From Mycolicibacterium holsaticum DSM 44478 = JCM 12374 (GTDB lineage: Bacteria; Actinomycetota; Actinomycetes; Mycobacteriales; Mycobacteriaceae): 64,000 nt of DNA. The notes under the pieces are model-generated. The model worked only from the letters and a program-made list of their open reading frames with translations. It did not search any database and was not told the DNA's origin. The stretch spans positions 4,836,001 through 4,900,000 of the forward strand of contig NZ_CP080998.1 in NCBI RefSeq assembly GCF_019645835.1. The letters are read 5' to 3'. The position numbers and the translations under genes are program-made. Positions 55,611 to 64,000 of this stretch are shown here, in pieces; position 1 is the first letter of the stretch; every line of letters starts with the position of its first letter.

Positions 55611-56792
55611 GTGAAGACGCCGGACGGCCCTGCGCTGCACCGGCAGCTGGGAACCGTCGACGCCGTCGTCATCGGGCTGGGCTCGATGATGGGCGCCGGC
55701 GTCTTCGTCGCGTTCGCTCCCGCCGCCGCTGCGGCAGGATCCGGCCTGCTGATCGGGCTGGTGGTCGCCGCCGCCGTCGCGTACTGCAACGCGACCTCAT
55801 CGGCTCGGCTGGCCGCGATATATCCGCAGTCCGGCGGCACCTACGTCTACGCCAAGGAACGGCTCGGCGGGTTCTGGGCCGGCCTCGCGGGGTGGAGCTT
55901 CATCAGCGGCAAGACCGCGTCCTGCGCGGCCATGGCGTTGACGGTCGGGTACTACGTGTGGCCGGGTTGGGCACACGCGGTTGCGGTCGGCGCGGTGGTG
56001 GCGCTGACGGCGGTGAACTACGTGGGCATCCAGAAGTCGGCACTGCTGACCCGCGTGCTGGTCGCGGTCGTGCTCGCGGTGCTGGCGGCGGTGGTCGTGG
56101 TGGTGCTCGGCTTCGGCGACATCGACGCGGCACGGCTGACGCTCGGCGACGACGTGTCCGCGGCCGGGGTGCTGCAGGCCGCCGCGCTGCTGTTCTTCGC
56201 GTTCGCCGGCTACGCCCGCATCGCCACGCTCGGCGAAGAGGTACGTGACCCGGCCACGACGATCCCGCGCGCCATCCCCATCGCGCTGAGTATCACGTTG
56301 GTGGTGTATGCCACCGTCGCGGTCGCCGTGCTGTCCGAGTTGGGCGGCCAGACACTGGCTTTGGCCACGGCGCCGTTGGCCGACGCGGTGGCGGCCGCCG
56401 GCTACCCCGGCTTCGAGCCGGTGGTGCGGGCCGGTGCGGCGGTCGCGGCGCTCGGCTCACTGCTGGCCTTGATCCTCGGGGTGTCCCGCACGACGCTGGC
56501 CATGGCGCGCGACCGGCGCCTGCCCCACGCACTTGCGGTGGTGCACCCGCGTTTCGGCAGCCCGCACCGCGCCGACGTCGCCGTCGGCGCCGTGGTGGCC
56601 GTGCTGGCGGCGGTGGCCGATGTGCGTAGCGCGATCGGATTCTCCTCGTTCGCCGTGCTGATGTACTACGCGATCGCCAACGCCGCGGCGTTCACGCTGG
56701 GTCGGCGGGTCATTCCGACCGCCGGATTCATCGGTTGTCTGCTGCTGGCGTTCTCACTGGTGGGTCCGCTGGCATACCGTCTTACAACATGA
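55611..56792 (+). CDS. APC-family amino acid permease
   Basis: The product has eleven or twelve helices in 393 residues. VIGLGSMMGAGVFVAF in helix 1 and YPQSGGTYVYAKERLGGFWAGLAGW are the amino acid-polyamine-cation transporter hallmarks. AALLFFAFAGYARIATLGEEVRDP is the conserved helix 6 region, with the cytoplasmic loop after it. Substrate specificity cannot be read. GTG at 55611 starts just before helix 1. Its stop overlaps the next permease start by 4 nt. Confidence 0.9.
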   Translation: MKTPDGPALHRQLGTVDAVVIGLGSMMGAGVFVAFAPAAAAAGSGLLIGLVVAAAVAYCNATSSARLAAIYPQSGGTYVYAKERLGGFWAGLAGWSFISGKTASCAAMALTVGYYVWPGWAHAVAVGAVVALTAVNYVGIQKSALLTRVLVAVVLAVLAAVVVVVLGFGDIDAARLTLGDDVSAAGVLQAAALLFFAFAGYARIATLGEEVRDPATTIPRAIPIALSITLVVYATVAVAVLSELGGQTLALATAPLADAVAAAGYPGFEPVVRAGAAVAALGSLLALILGVSRTTLAMARDRRLPHALAVVHPRFGSPHRADVAVGAVVAVLAAVADVRSAIGFSSFAVLMYYAIANAAAFTLGRRVIPTAGFIGCLLLAFSLVGPLAYRLTT

Positions 56793-58078
56793 TTTCCATG
56801 ACGTGGACGCCGGTGCAGGCCCCGCCGGACAGTGACTTCGTCGTCGCACCCGACGAGCGGCTGAGTTGGCCGCGCACCATCGGCATCGGCGCCCAGCACG
56901 TCGTGGCGATGTTCGGCGCCACCTTCCTGGTCCCAGTGCTGACCGGGTTCCCGCCGGCGACCACGCTGCTGTTCTCCGGGGTCGGCACGGTGCTGTTCCT
57001 GCTGGTCACCGGCAACCGGCTGCCCAGTTACCTGGGCTCGAGTTTCGCGGTGATCGCCCCGGTGACCGCCGCGGTCGCCACACAGGGGGCCGGCAGCGCG
57101 CTGGGTGGTCTGGTGGCGGTCGGCGTCGCGCTCATCGTCATCGGAACGGTCGTGCACGTGATCGGCACCCACTGGATCGACGCGGCATTGCCTCCGGTGG
57201 TCACCGGGACGGTCGTCGCGCTGATCGGCTTCAACCTTGCGCCGGCCGCCAAGGCGAACTTCGAGAAGGGGCCGCTGGTCGGCCTGGTCACGTTGGTGCT
57301 GCTGGTCGCGACGCTGGCGTTCTTCCGCGGCATCGTCGGACGCATGGCCATCTTCCTTGCCGTGGTCGCCGGATACCTGCTGGCATTGCTCACCGGCGGT
57401 GTCGACACGTCGGCGATCAAGTCCGCGCCGTGGTTGGGCCTACCCGAATTCCAGTCGCCCACCTTCACATTGGCCGTCCTGCCGATGTTTGTGCCCGCGG
57501 TGATCGCGCTGGTCGCCGAGAACATCGGGCACGTCAAGTCGGTCGGCCAGATGACCGACACCGATCTGGATCCGGTGACGGGCCGCGCGATCGCCGCGGA
57601 CGGGCTGGCCACCACGTTGGCCGGCTTCGGCGGCGGTTCGGCGACCACCACCTACGCCGAGAACATCGGCGTCATGGCGGCCACCCGGGTCTACTCGACG
57701 GCCGCCTACTGGGTCGCGGCGGCGGTCGCGATCGGGCTGTCGTTGTGCCCCAAGGTGGGCGCGACGATCTCGGCGGTCCCTGCCGGCGTTCTCGGCGGCG
57801 CGACCGTCGTGTTGTACGGACTTGTCGGCGTGATCGGCGTACGTATCTGGTTGAGCAACCACGTCGACTTCTCCAAGCCGCTCAACCAGATGACCGCTGC
57901 CATTCCCCTGATCGTCGGGATCGCCGACTTCACCTGGCATGCGGGGAGTTTGACGTTCACCGGAATCGCGCTCGGTTCGATCGCCGCACTGCTGGTGTAT
58001 CACGGCATGAGGTTGCTCGGGTTCAGGCAGGCTAGCGAGCGCCCCGATGTCGCTGCCCCTGAGCCGGAACGCCGTTGA
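56789..58078 (+). CDS. NCS2-family nucleobase (uracil/xanthine) permease
   Basis: Key NCS2 motifs are present: GAQHVVAMFGATFLVPVL, the PALVAENIGHVKSVG-like helix with its conserved Glu, and GFGGGSATTTYAENIGVMAATRVYS (helix 10, substrate site; quoted in part as GGGSATTTYAENIGVM). The 429-residue, about 14-helix protein imports uracil or a purine with protons. It is coupled to the amino acid permease. Its last 47 nt overlap the convergent M28 peptidase gene. Confidence 0.93.
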   Translation: MISMTWTPVQAPPDSDFVVAPDERLSWPRTIGIGAQHVVAMFGATFLVPVLTGFPPATTLLFSGVGTVLFLLVTGNRLPSYLGSSFAVIAPVTAAVATQGAGSALGGLVAVGVALIVIGTVVHVIGTHWIDAALPPVVTGTVVALIGFNLAPAAKANFEKGPLVGLVTLVLLVATLAFFRGIVGRMAIFLAVVAGYLLALLTGGVDTSAIKSAPWLGLPEFQSPTFTLAVLPMFVPAVIALVAENIGHVKSVGQMTDTDLDPVTGRAIAADGLATTLAGFGGGSATTTYAENIGVMAATRVYSTAAYWVAAAVAIGLSLCPKVGATISAVPAGVLGGATVVLYGLVGVIGVRIWLSNHVDFSKPLNQMTAAIPLIVGIADFTWHAGSLTFTGIALGSIAALLVYHGMRLLGFRQASERPDVAAPEPERR

Positions 58079-59492
58079 CGCCTTCGATCGACTGCGCGTA
58101 CGTGGCGATCGCGAACGCGGCGGCCGACCCCATCACCGCAAGCGCATCCCGGTCGATGTTGTCGACCGTGTCGCGTCGGGTGTGGTAGTTGGGGTCGAAG
58201 GCAACACCGGCCGTGCCGCCCCAAAGGCGAGCCTGTGCTTCGGATTTGCGTTGTGAGGAGCCCGCGGTCAACCCGCCGATCGGCACCCCGGCGCTCAGAA
58301 ACGCGTTGTAGTCGGTGATCCTGCTCAGCGGCATGTCGGCGGGCCGCGCGCCCACGGAGTAGAGATGGCCGGCCAGGGTGCGCTCGATACCGGCCGACCC
58401 CTCCGGCACCGAATGCAACGGGATGTCGGGGTTCAGTTGCGCCGACTGGTCACCGTCGTAGGTGAAATACCCCGCGTTCGACGACCCGATCATGTCGAAG
58501 TCCAGGTATAGCGCGATCTGGTCGAGTTGTTCGGCCGACAACCCGCGGACATAGCTCGTCGCGCCCGCAAGCCCGTTCTGCTCCGAACCCCAGAACGCAA
58601 ACCGCACGGCGTTGGCGGTCTGCGGTCGTGGTCCCAACGCCGATGCGGTCTCCAACAGCGCCGCGACCCCCGAGCCGTTGTCGTTGATGCCCGGGCTGGC
58701 CGCCGAGCTGTCGATGTGGGCGCCGGCCACCACGACATTGTCGGTGTTTCCAGTCTTGGTCTGGGCCAGGATGTTTCGGCCCTTGGCCATCACCGGCTTG
58801 CCATCCAGCACCAGCGTCACGCGGGCGGTGGTGCGGCGCAGCGCCGAGTTGGTAGCCGCGTCGATCACCCCCACCGGGACGGTCAGCCCACGGTAGTAAC
58901 CGGGGGTGAACAGGCCGGGCGGGCTGCCGCCGCCCTGGCGCGGTCCGCTGACGACGAGCAGCCCCACCGCCCCTTCGGACACGGCCACGTTCTGCTTGTC
59001 GACAACCGAGCAACCGGTGTCGTCGACCACCGAAATCGCGCCCTTGACCGATACCCCGTCGTAGTCGGCGGTGCGGCACCCCGACGGTTTCCCGGGGCGC
59101 AGCGTGATCGCCTTCAGCCCACCCGGCGGTGTGCTGATCAACAACGACGCCTGATCGACATGGTGGTCACGACCGTTGACCGTCAGCGTCGGATCGCCGC
59201 CCTGCACCCGGTCCAGCCGCTCGTACTCCGGTGTCTCGACATCAAAACCCTTGTCCCGCAGGAACTGCGCGACATAGTCCACGCTGGCCGCCAGCCCCGC
59301 AGAGCCCTGCCCCCGGTTGCCGTCGTTGGCGTCGGCGATGTCCTGCAGCTTCTGCAGGTGGGTGTACATCCCGTCGGCGGTGACGGCGTCGGCCACCCGG
59401 CGGGGGAATTCGGCCGCCGAGGCCTGGTCGTCGCCTTTCGCGCACGACATCAGCACCGCGACCACTGCGATGAGCGCCGCCCACCTCATCAT
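58032..59492 (-). CDS. M28-type aminopeptidase lipoprotein with Glu-to-Gln change
   Basis: A lipoprotein signal (WAALIAVVAVLMSC) anchors the protein outside. A PA-domain insertion (about 130-230) sits in the M28 fold. Zinc ligands His and Asp are in GAHIDSSAASPGINDNGSG, Asp is in LYLDFDMIG and the last His in DPNYHTRRDT. The active-site pair is SEQ (WGSEQNGLAG), where the paralogue lpqL has AEEN. The second Glu, a zinc ligand in M28 enzymes, is thus Gln, and activity may be altered. It overlaps lpqL by 4 nt and arose from it by duplication. Confidence 0.9.
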   Translation of the reverse strand: MMRWAALIAVVAVLMSCAKGDDQASAAEFPRRVADAVTADGMYTHLQKLQDIADANDGNRGQGSAGLAASVDYVAQFLRDKGFDVETPEYERLDRVQGGDPTLTVNGRDHHVDQASLLISTPPGGLKAITLRPGKPSGCRTADYDGVSVKGAISVVDDTGCSVVDKQNVAVSEGAVGLLVVSGPRQGGGSPPGLFTPGYYRGLTVPVGVIDAATNSALRRTTARVTLVLDGKPVMAKGRNILAQTKTGNTDNVVVAGAHIDSSAASPGINDNGSGVAALLETASALGPRPQTANAVRFAFWGSEQNGLAGATSYVRGLSAEQLDQIALYLDFDMIGSSNAGYFTYDGDQSAQLNPDIPLHSVPEGSAGIERTLAGHLYSVGARPADMPLSRITDYNAFLSAGVPIGGLTAGSSQRKSEAQARLWGGTAGVAFDPNYHTRRDTVDNIDRDALAVMGSAAAFAIATYAQSIEGVNGVPAQGQRHRGAR

Positions 59493-60997
59493 GATTCGAT
59501 GGCGTGGCGGGTGCGGTCGTCGCGGATCGGAACGCCGTTGCGGCCGCCAAGATCCTGCGCGTAGATCCCAACAGCGTAGGCAACGCCTTTACCGTTGATC
59601 TCCAGCGCCGTGCGGTTGATGTGCTCCAGCGTGTCGGATGCCTTGTGGTAGTTGGGATCGAAGGGTTGATCGGCCTGACCGCCCCACCGCTGGGCTTGCT
59701 GCTCAGACATCTTCCCCTCTGCACCGGAGAAGATGCCGCCGGCCGGGATGCCTGCGAACGTGAAGCTGCTGTAGTCCGAGCGGCCTTCGAAGTTGATGTC
59801 TGCGGGCGGCTTTCCGGCGTCCTTCAGATAGGCCACCAGCGTGCGTTCGATACCCGCCGAACCCTCGGGCACCCGCGGGACGGGTTGGCTTTGGTCCGGG
59901 GGGCCGGACTGATCGCCGTCGATGGTGAAGTAGCCGGCGTTGGGCGATGCGATCATGTCGAAGTTCAGGTACAGGGCAATGTCTTTGAGTTCGTCGACGG
60001 TCAACGAGGACACGTAGTCGCTGGATCCGAGCAGGCCGTTCTCCTCGGCGCCCCAGAACCCGAACCGCACCGCGTTGTTGACCTCAGGTGAGCTGCCCAA
60101 CTGCACCGCGGTTTCCAGAGCCGCCGACACCCCCGAGCCGTTGTCGTTGATCCCGGGTCCCTCGGGGACGCTGTCCAGATGGGCGCCGATCATCACGACG
60201 TTGTCGGTGGACCCGGTTTTGGTCTGGGCGATGACGTTGCGGGTGCGTTCGGTGTTCACCCCGGCGTGCAGCTTGATGGTGGTGTCGGCCGGGTCGGCCC
60301 GCAGCCGCTCACCGGAGGCCTTGGTGATGCTGATGACCGGGATCTTCACCTCGGTCTGCTCGCCGAGCGTGCCGCCCATCTCGTCGCCCTCCTCGTTGTT
60401 GGCGACGATCAACGCCACCGCCCCGCGCTCGGCAGCGGCGCTTTCCTTTTCGGAGAACGGACAGGTGCCCCGGTCGACGAGCACCACCGCGCCGGCGACA
60501 GGAAGCCCGTCGTAGTCAGACGGTGTACACCCCGGTGAGTCCTCGACCCGGGCCGGCACGAGCGGTGCCGATATGCCCTCGGGCGGGGTGCCGATGGTGA
60601 AGTTCAGCGGGCTGGCGGCGATATCGGCGCCGCCGACGGTGAGCGACGGCTCCTCGGCGAACGGAATGCGCACCTCGAACTCGGGGGTCTGCACATCGAA
60701 ACCGTTGTCCCGCAGTGTGTTCGCTACGTAGTCCACGCTGGCGTCGTAGCCCTGGCTGCCCAACGCGCGGTTGCCGCCGTGCTGGTCGGCGATCTCCTGC
60801 AGCTTGCTCAGGTGCCCGGTCAGCGCATCGACCGTCACCTGCTGCTGCAGCGTCTCCGCGAAGTCCGTGGCGGCCGCGCTGGGCCCGGCGGGTGTGGACG
60901 GCGACGGCTGCTCGTGTGCCGCGCGGCCACATCCGGCCAGGACCACGACGGCTGCGGCTGCGGCCGCGACCAGTTTCGACGACTTTGTGTGTCTCAT
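59489..60997 (-). CDS. lpqL: Lipoprotein aminopeptidase LpqL (M28)
   Basis: A lipobox (VVLAGC) follows the basic signal start, and a Ser/Pro-rich linker leads to an M28 domain with PA insertion. Metal and catalytic residues are complete: GAHLDSVPEGPGINDNGSG, WGAEENGLLGS, LYLNFDMIASP and DPNYHKASD. It releases N-terminal amino acids at the cell surface. The length of 502 and position next to thiG match M. tuberculosis LpqL. It is followed by its paralogue in an ATGA overlap. Confidence 0.95.
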   Translation of the reverse strand: MRHTKSSKLVAAAAAAVVVLAGCGRAAHEQPSPSTPAGPSAAATDFAETLQQQVTVDALTGHLSKLQEIADQHGGNRALGSQGYDASVDYVANTLRDNGFDVQTPEFEVRIPFAEEPSLTVGGADIAASPLNFTIGTPPEGISAPLVPARVEDSPGCTPSDYDGLPVAGAVVLVDRGTCPFSEKESAAAERGAVALIVANNEEGDEMGGTLGEQTEVKIPVISITKASGERLRADPADTTIKLHAGVNTERTRNVIAQTKTGSTDNVVMIGAHLDSVPEGPGINDNGSGVSAALETAVQLGSSPEVNNAVRFGFWGAEENGLLGSSDYVSSLTVDELKDIALYLNFDMIASPNAGYFTIDGDQSGPPDQSQPVPRVPEGSAGIERTLVAYLKDAGKPPADINFEGRSDYSSFTFAGIPAGGIFSGAEGKMSEQQAQRWGGQADQPFDPNYHKASDTLEHINRTALEINGKGVAYAVGIYAQDLGGRNGVPIRDDRTRHAIES

Positions 60998-61127
60998 CGC
61001 CCACCACGGTAGCGGTAAGTTCTGGCATCGTGCCTGTTGCGCACGACGGGCGACCGGGCCAGAGCAGCCCGAACTTGGTCGTCGACGGGTCAGCGGACCA
61101 TGCGTGGTGCCCGCGCGACATAGCGAC

Positions 61128-62108
<981 letters not shown>

Positions 62109-62112
<4 letters not shown>

Positions 62113-63155
62113 CTGCTTGCTCCGAGACTTGCTCCAACTATGACATCGAGTTCGGCCGCGATCTGCTGTGCGGTCCACGGCGCCAGCAGGAATCCGTTGC
62201 GCCCGTGTCCCGCGGCCACCAGTGTGCGCTCATCGAGCCGTTTCACGATCGGCAGCCCGTCGGGCGTCATGGGGCGCAGGCCCGCCGAGACTTCGGCCAG
62301 TTCGTATTCTCCGAGCGCCGGCATCACCGCGCACGCGTCGTCGAGCAGTTCCCGCACCCCGGTGACCGTCGGCGCGGTGTCGCGGCCGTGCTCGTACTGC
62401 GTCGCGCCGACGACGACGCCGTCGGCGCGGGGCACCAGGTACACCTGCCTGCCATGTACCCGCGCGCGCACGACCCGCTGCGGCACCGGCATACAGCCGC
62501 GTCGCCAGCGCAGCCGCAGCACCTCGCCTTTCACCGGGCGGATCGGCAGGCCGGGCCAAAGAGCAGGCGCGTCAATCCCGTTCGCGATCACCACGACGTC
62601 GGCCCGCACGTCGGCGAGTTGCAGCGCAGCCGGGGCCCACTGCACCCCGAGCCGCTCGCAGTGTGCTTCCAGCGCCGCGACGACGGCCCGATTATCAACG
62701 GCCAGTTCGTTTTCCGCGCGCAAACCGTGCCGGATGTGTTGCGCCAGCATCGGTTCGACATCGCGCGCGCTGGACGTCCCGATCACCGGATGACCCTGGC
62801 CGGCCAGCCACTCGCCCACCCTCTTCAGGTCGGCGACGTCGGCGCGGTCGACGGCGACCACCAGCGATTCGCGCGAGGTGACCACGCCGTCGGGCAGCCC
62901 GTCGAGATAGGAGCCCCGCCCCTGGTCATTCCACAGTGCCAACGACTCCAGCCCCAGCCGCAGCATTTCGTCCTCGCCGGGCCAGCCTTCGGTGTGCGGT
63001 GCCAGCATGCCGCCGGCCACCCAGGAGGCGCCGCGTTCGTCGCTGCGGTGCAGCCGGACCGTCCAGCCCGCCAGCGCGGCGCGGCGGGCGACGGACAGCC
63101 CGATGACGCCGCCGCCGATGACGGCCAGCGACCTACCGGTGGTTCCTGAGTCCAA
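62109..63155 (-). CDS. thiO: Glycine oxidase ThiO
   Basis: This FAD-dependent oxidase makes dehydroglycine for ThiG. The dinucleotide motif is AVIGGGVIGLSVAR; WVAGGMLAPHTE, the substrate-binding SAGLRPMTPDGLP and the C-terminal GHGRNGFLLAP loop are typical of ThiO. TTG at 63155 is chosen: it lies 4 nt after the GGAGG that ends the TPP riboswitch. The ATG 21 nt upstream is inside the aptamer, so it is unlikely. The thiO-thiS-thiG genes are all coupled. Confidence 0.93.
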
Positions 63156-63162
63156 GATCCCT

Positions 63163-63250
63163 CCCTTCGCCGGCATGACCCGGATCAGGTGTGACGGTAA
63201 GGGCAGGCGGGCCCACTCTCAGTCCCCGGTCCCGGGACTCCCGTGTCGCG
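63163..63250 (-). ncRNA. TPP (THI-element) riboswitch controlling thiO-thiS-thiG
   Basis: Read on the minus strand the blocks are ACACGGGAGTCCC, GGGGACTGAGAGTGGG, CACACCTGATC and CCGGGTCATGCCGGCGAAGGGAGGG, the same conserved core as the thiC aptamer. The terminal GGGAGGG is the ribosome-binding site for the TTG start of thiO. Ligand binding should therefore block translation directly. Confidence 0.95.
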
Positions 63251-63337
63251 CCACCCACCCTACTCGGGGGGCGCGGCGTCCTCGGATGTGCGGTTTCCAG
63301 TCGCGGGCCGCCAGCGCGAACGGCTACCGTTCGCCCT

Positions 63338-64000
63338 GTGCAGAACCCTCGTGACCGTCTTGGCGCCGCGTCGCTCTATCTGTGCACCGACGCCCGCCGT
63401 GAGCGCGGCGACCTCGCCGAATTCGCGGATGCGGCGTTGGCCGGCGGGGTGGACATCATTCAGCTACGCGACAAGGGCTCGCCGGGTGAGCAGCGGTTCG
63501 GACCGTTGGAGGCCCGCCAGGAACTGGACGCGCTGGCCACGCTCGCCGATGCCGCGCGGCGGCACGGCGCGCTGCTCGCGGTCAACGACCGCGCCGACAT
63601 CGCCCTGGCCGCCGGCGCCGACGTGCTGCACCTGGGCCAGGACGACCTGCCGTTGACCATCGCGCGCGACGTCATCGGCCCCGACCCGCTGATCGGCAGG
63701 TCCACCCATGACGCGGATCAGGTGAGCGCCGCGGTCGGCGAAGCGGTCGACTACTTCTGCGTCGGCCCGTGTTGGCCGACGCCGACCAAACCGGGCCGGC
63801 CCGCCCCCGGCCTCGACCTCGTGCGCGCGGCGGCCGAACTACGCACCGACAAGCCGTGGTTCGCGATCGGCGGAATCGACGCGCAGCGGCTACCGGAGGT
63901 GCTGGAGGCCGGCGCACGCCGAATCGTGGTGGTGCGGGCGATCACCGCGGCCGACGATCCACGCGCGGCGGCTCGACACCTCAAGGCGGCGCTGGCCGCT
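63338..64000 (+). CDS. thiE: Thiamine-phosphate synthase ThiE (runs to the window edge)
   Basis: The frame opens [18 protein letters not shown] at a GTG and stays open for 221 codons to the last base. Signatures are [10 protein letters not shown] (pyrimidine-pyrophosphate site), [31 protein letters not shown], and [13 protein letters not shown]. The enzyme joins HMP-PP and thiazole phosphate to thiamine phosphate. It is divergent from thiO across about 180 nt. Mycobacterial ThiE is about 222 residues, so the stop should be just outside. No aptamer core is seen on this strand. Confidence 0.96.
   Translation, partial: MQNPRDRLGAASLYLCTDARRERGDLAEFADAALAGGVDIIQLRDKGSPGEQRFGPLEARQELDALATLADAARRHGALLAVNDRADIALAAGADVLHLGQDDLPLTIARDVIGPDPLIGRSTHDADQVSAAVGEAVDYFCVGPCWPTPTKPGRPAPGLDLVRAAAELRTDKPWFAIGGIDAQRLPEVLEAGARRIVVVRAITAADDPRAAARHLKAALAA

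Noticed and set aside
60998..61127. 130-nt gap between lpqL and thiG
   Set aside because: No open frame, hairpin with U-tract or recognisable promoter could be supported.

Overview
The window is high-GC actinobacterial DNA and almost certainly a Mycolicibacterium/Mycobacterium chromosome. It shows GTG/TTG starts, 4-nt ATGA/GTGA gene overlaps, a GroEL ending in GGMGGMDF behind two CIRCE operators, lipoprotein SodC, VirR, LpqL, 13E12-type HNH nuclease and tandem TetR genes. From about 14.9 kb to the right end the gene content follows, in reversed orientation, the M. tuberculosis Rv0440-Rv0414c neighbourhood (groEL2, SDR, moeA2, psd, pssA, AAA ATPase, LON-domain protein, YbdK-type ligase, sodC, virR, def, GNAT, xthA, thiC, thiD, lpqL, thiG, thiS, thiO, thiE). 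Extra cargo is inserted in that frame: PH-domain pair, acyltransferase, Mrp antiporter, DUF222-HNH, MFS and permeases. These synteny statements rest on memory of that genome, not on a search.

Left end (1-6.7 kb): an accessory-looking block with visibly more A+T. A leftward operon encodes a subtilisin-like protease, an alpha/beta hydrolase, a LuxR-type regulator with a degenerate receiver, and a protein resembling the C-terminal part of cyanobactin protease PatG. A class I methyltransferase follows, cut by the window edge. A thermolysin-like M4 metalloprotease with propeptide domains but no signal peptide is transcribed divergently. This is the best candidate for an undescribed system.

6.8-14.8 kb: lipid and general metabolism (crotonase-fold protein, DUF2889, aldehyde dehydrogenase, PAP2 phosphatase, DinB, VOC, D-aminoacylase-like amidohydrolase). 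14.9-16.7 kb: groEL2 with a terminator and two CIRCE sites, then a TetR remnant. 17-28.9 kb: cupin, SF2 helicase, HAD phosphatase, PH-domain membrane pair, then SDR-moeA-psd-pssA-AAA ATPase. 29-38.3 kb: membrane acyltransferase and a complete mrpAB-C-D-E-F-G cation/proton antiporter operon followed by an overlapping methyltransferase and a decayed EspC-like gene end.

38.4-44.5 kb: conserved mycobacterial housekeeping block. 44.5-48 kb: DUF222-HNH gene with an apparent 1-nt frameshift, and a 14-TM drug exporter. 48-64 kb: two thiamine loci, each led by a TPP riboswitch: rightward thiCD and leftward thiO-thiS-thiG, with thiE starting divergently from the latter. Between them lie a Baeyer-Villiger-type monooxygenase, a double-TetR regulator, small membrane proteins, an amino acid permease, a NCS2 nucleobase permease and two M28 lipoprotein peptidases. 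I saw no rRNA, tRNA, CRISPR array or complete insertion sequence, and no stretch over 300 bases is unexplained except the groEL2 upstream region, described below.
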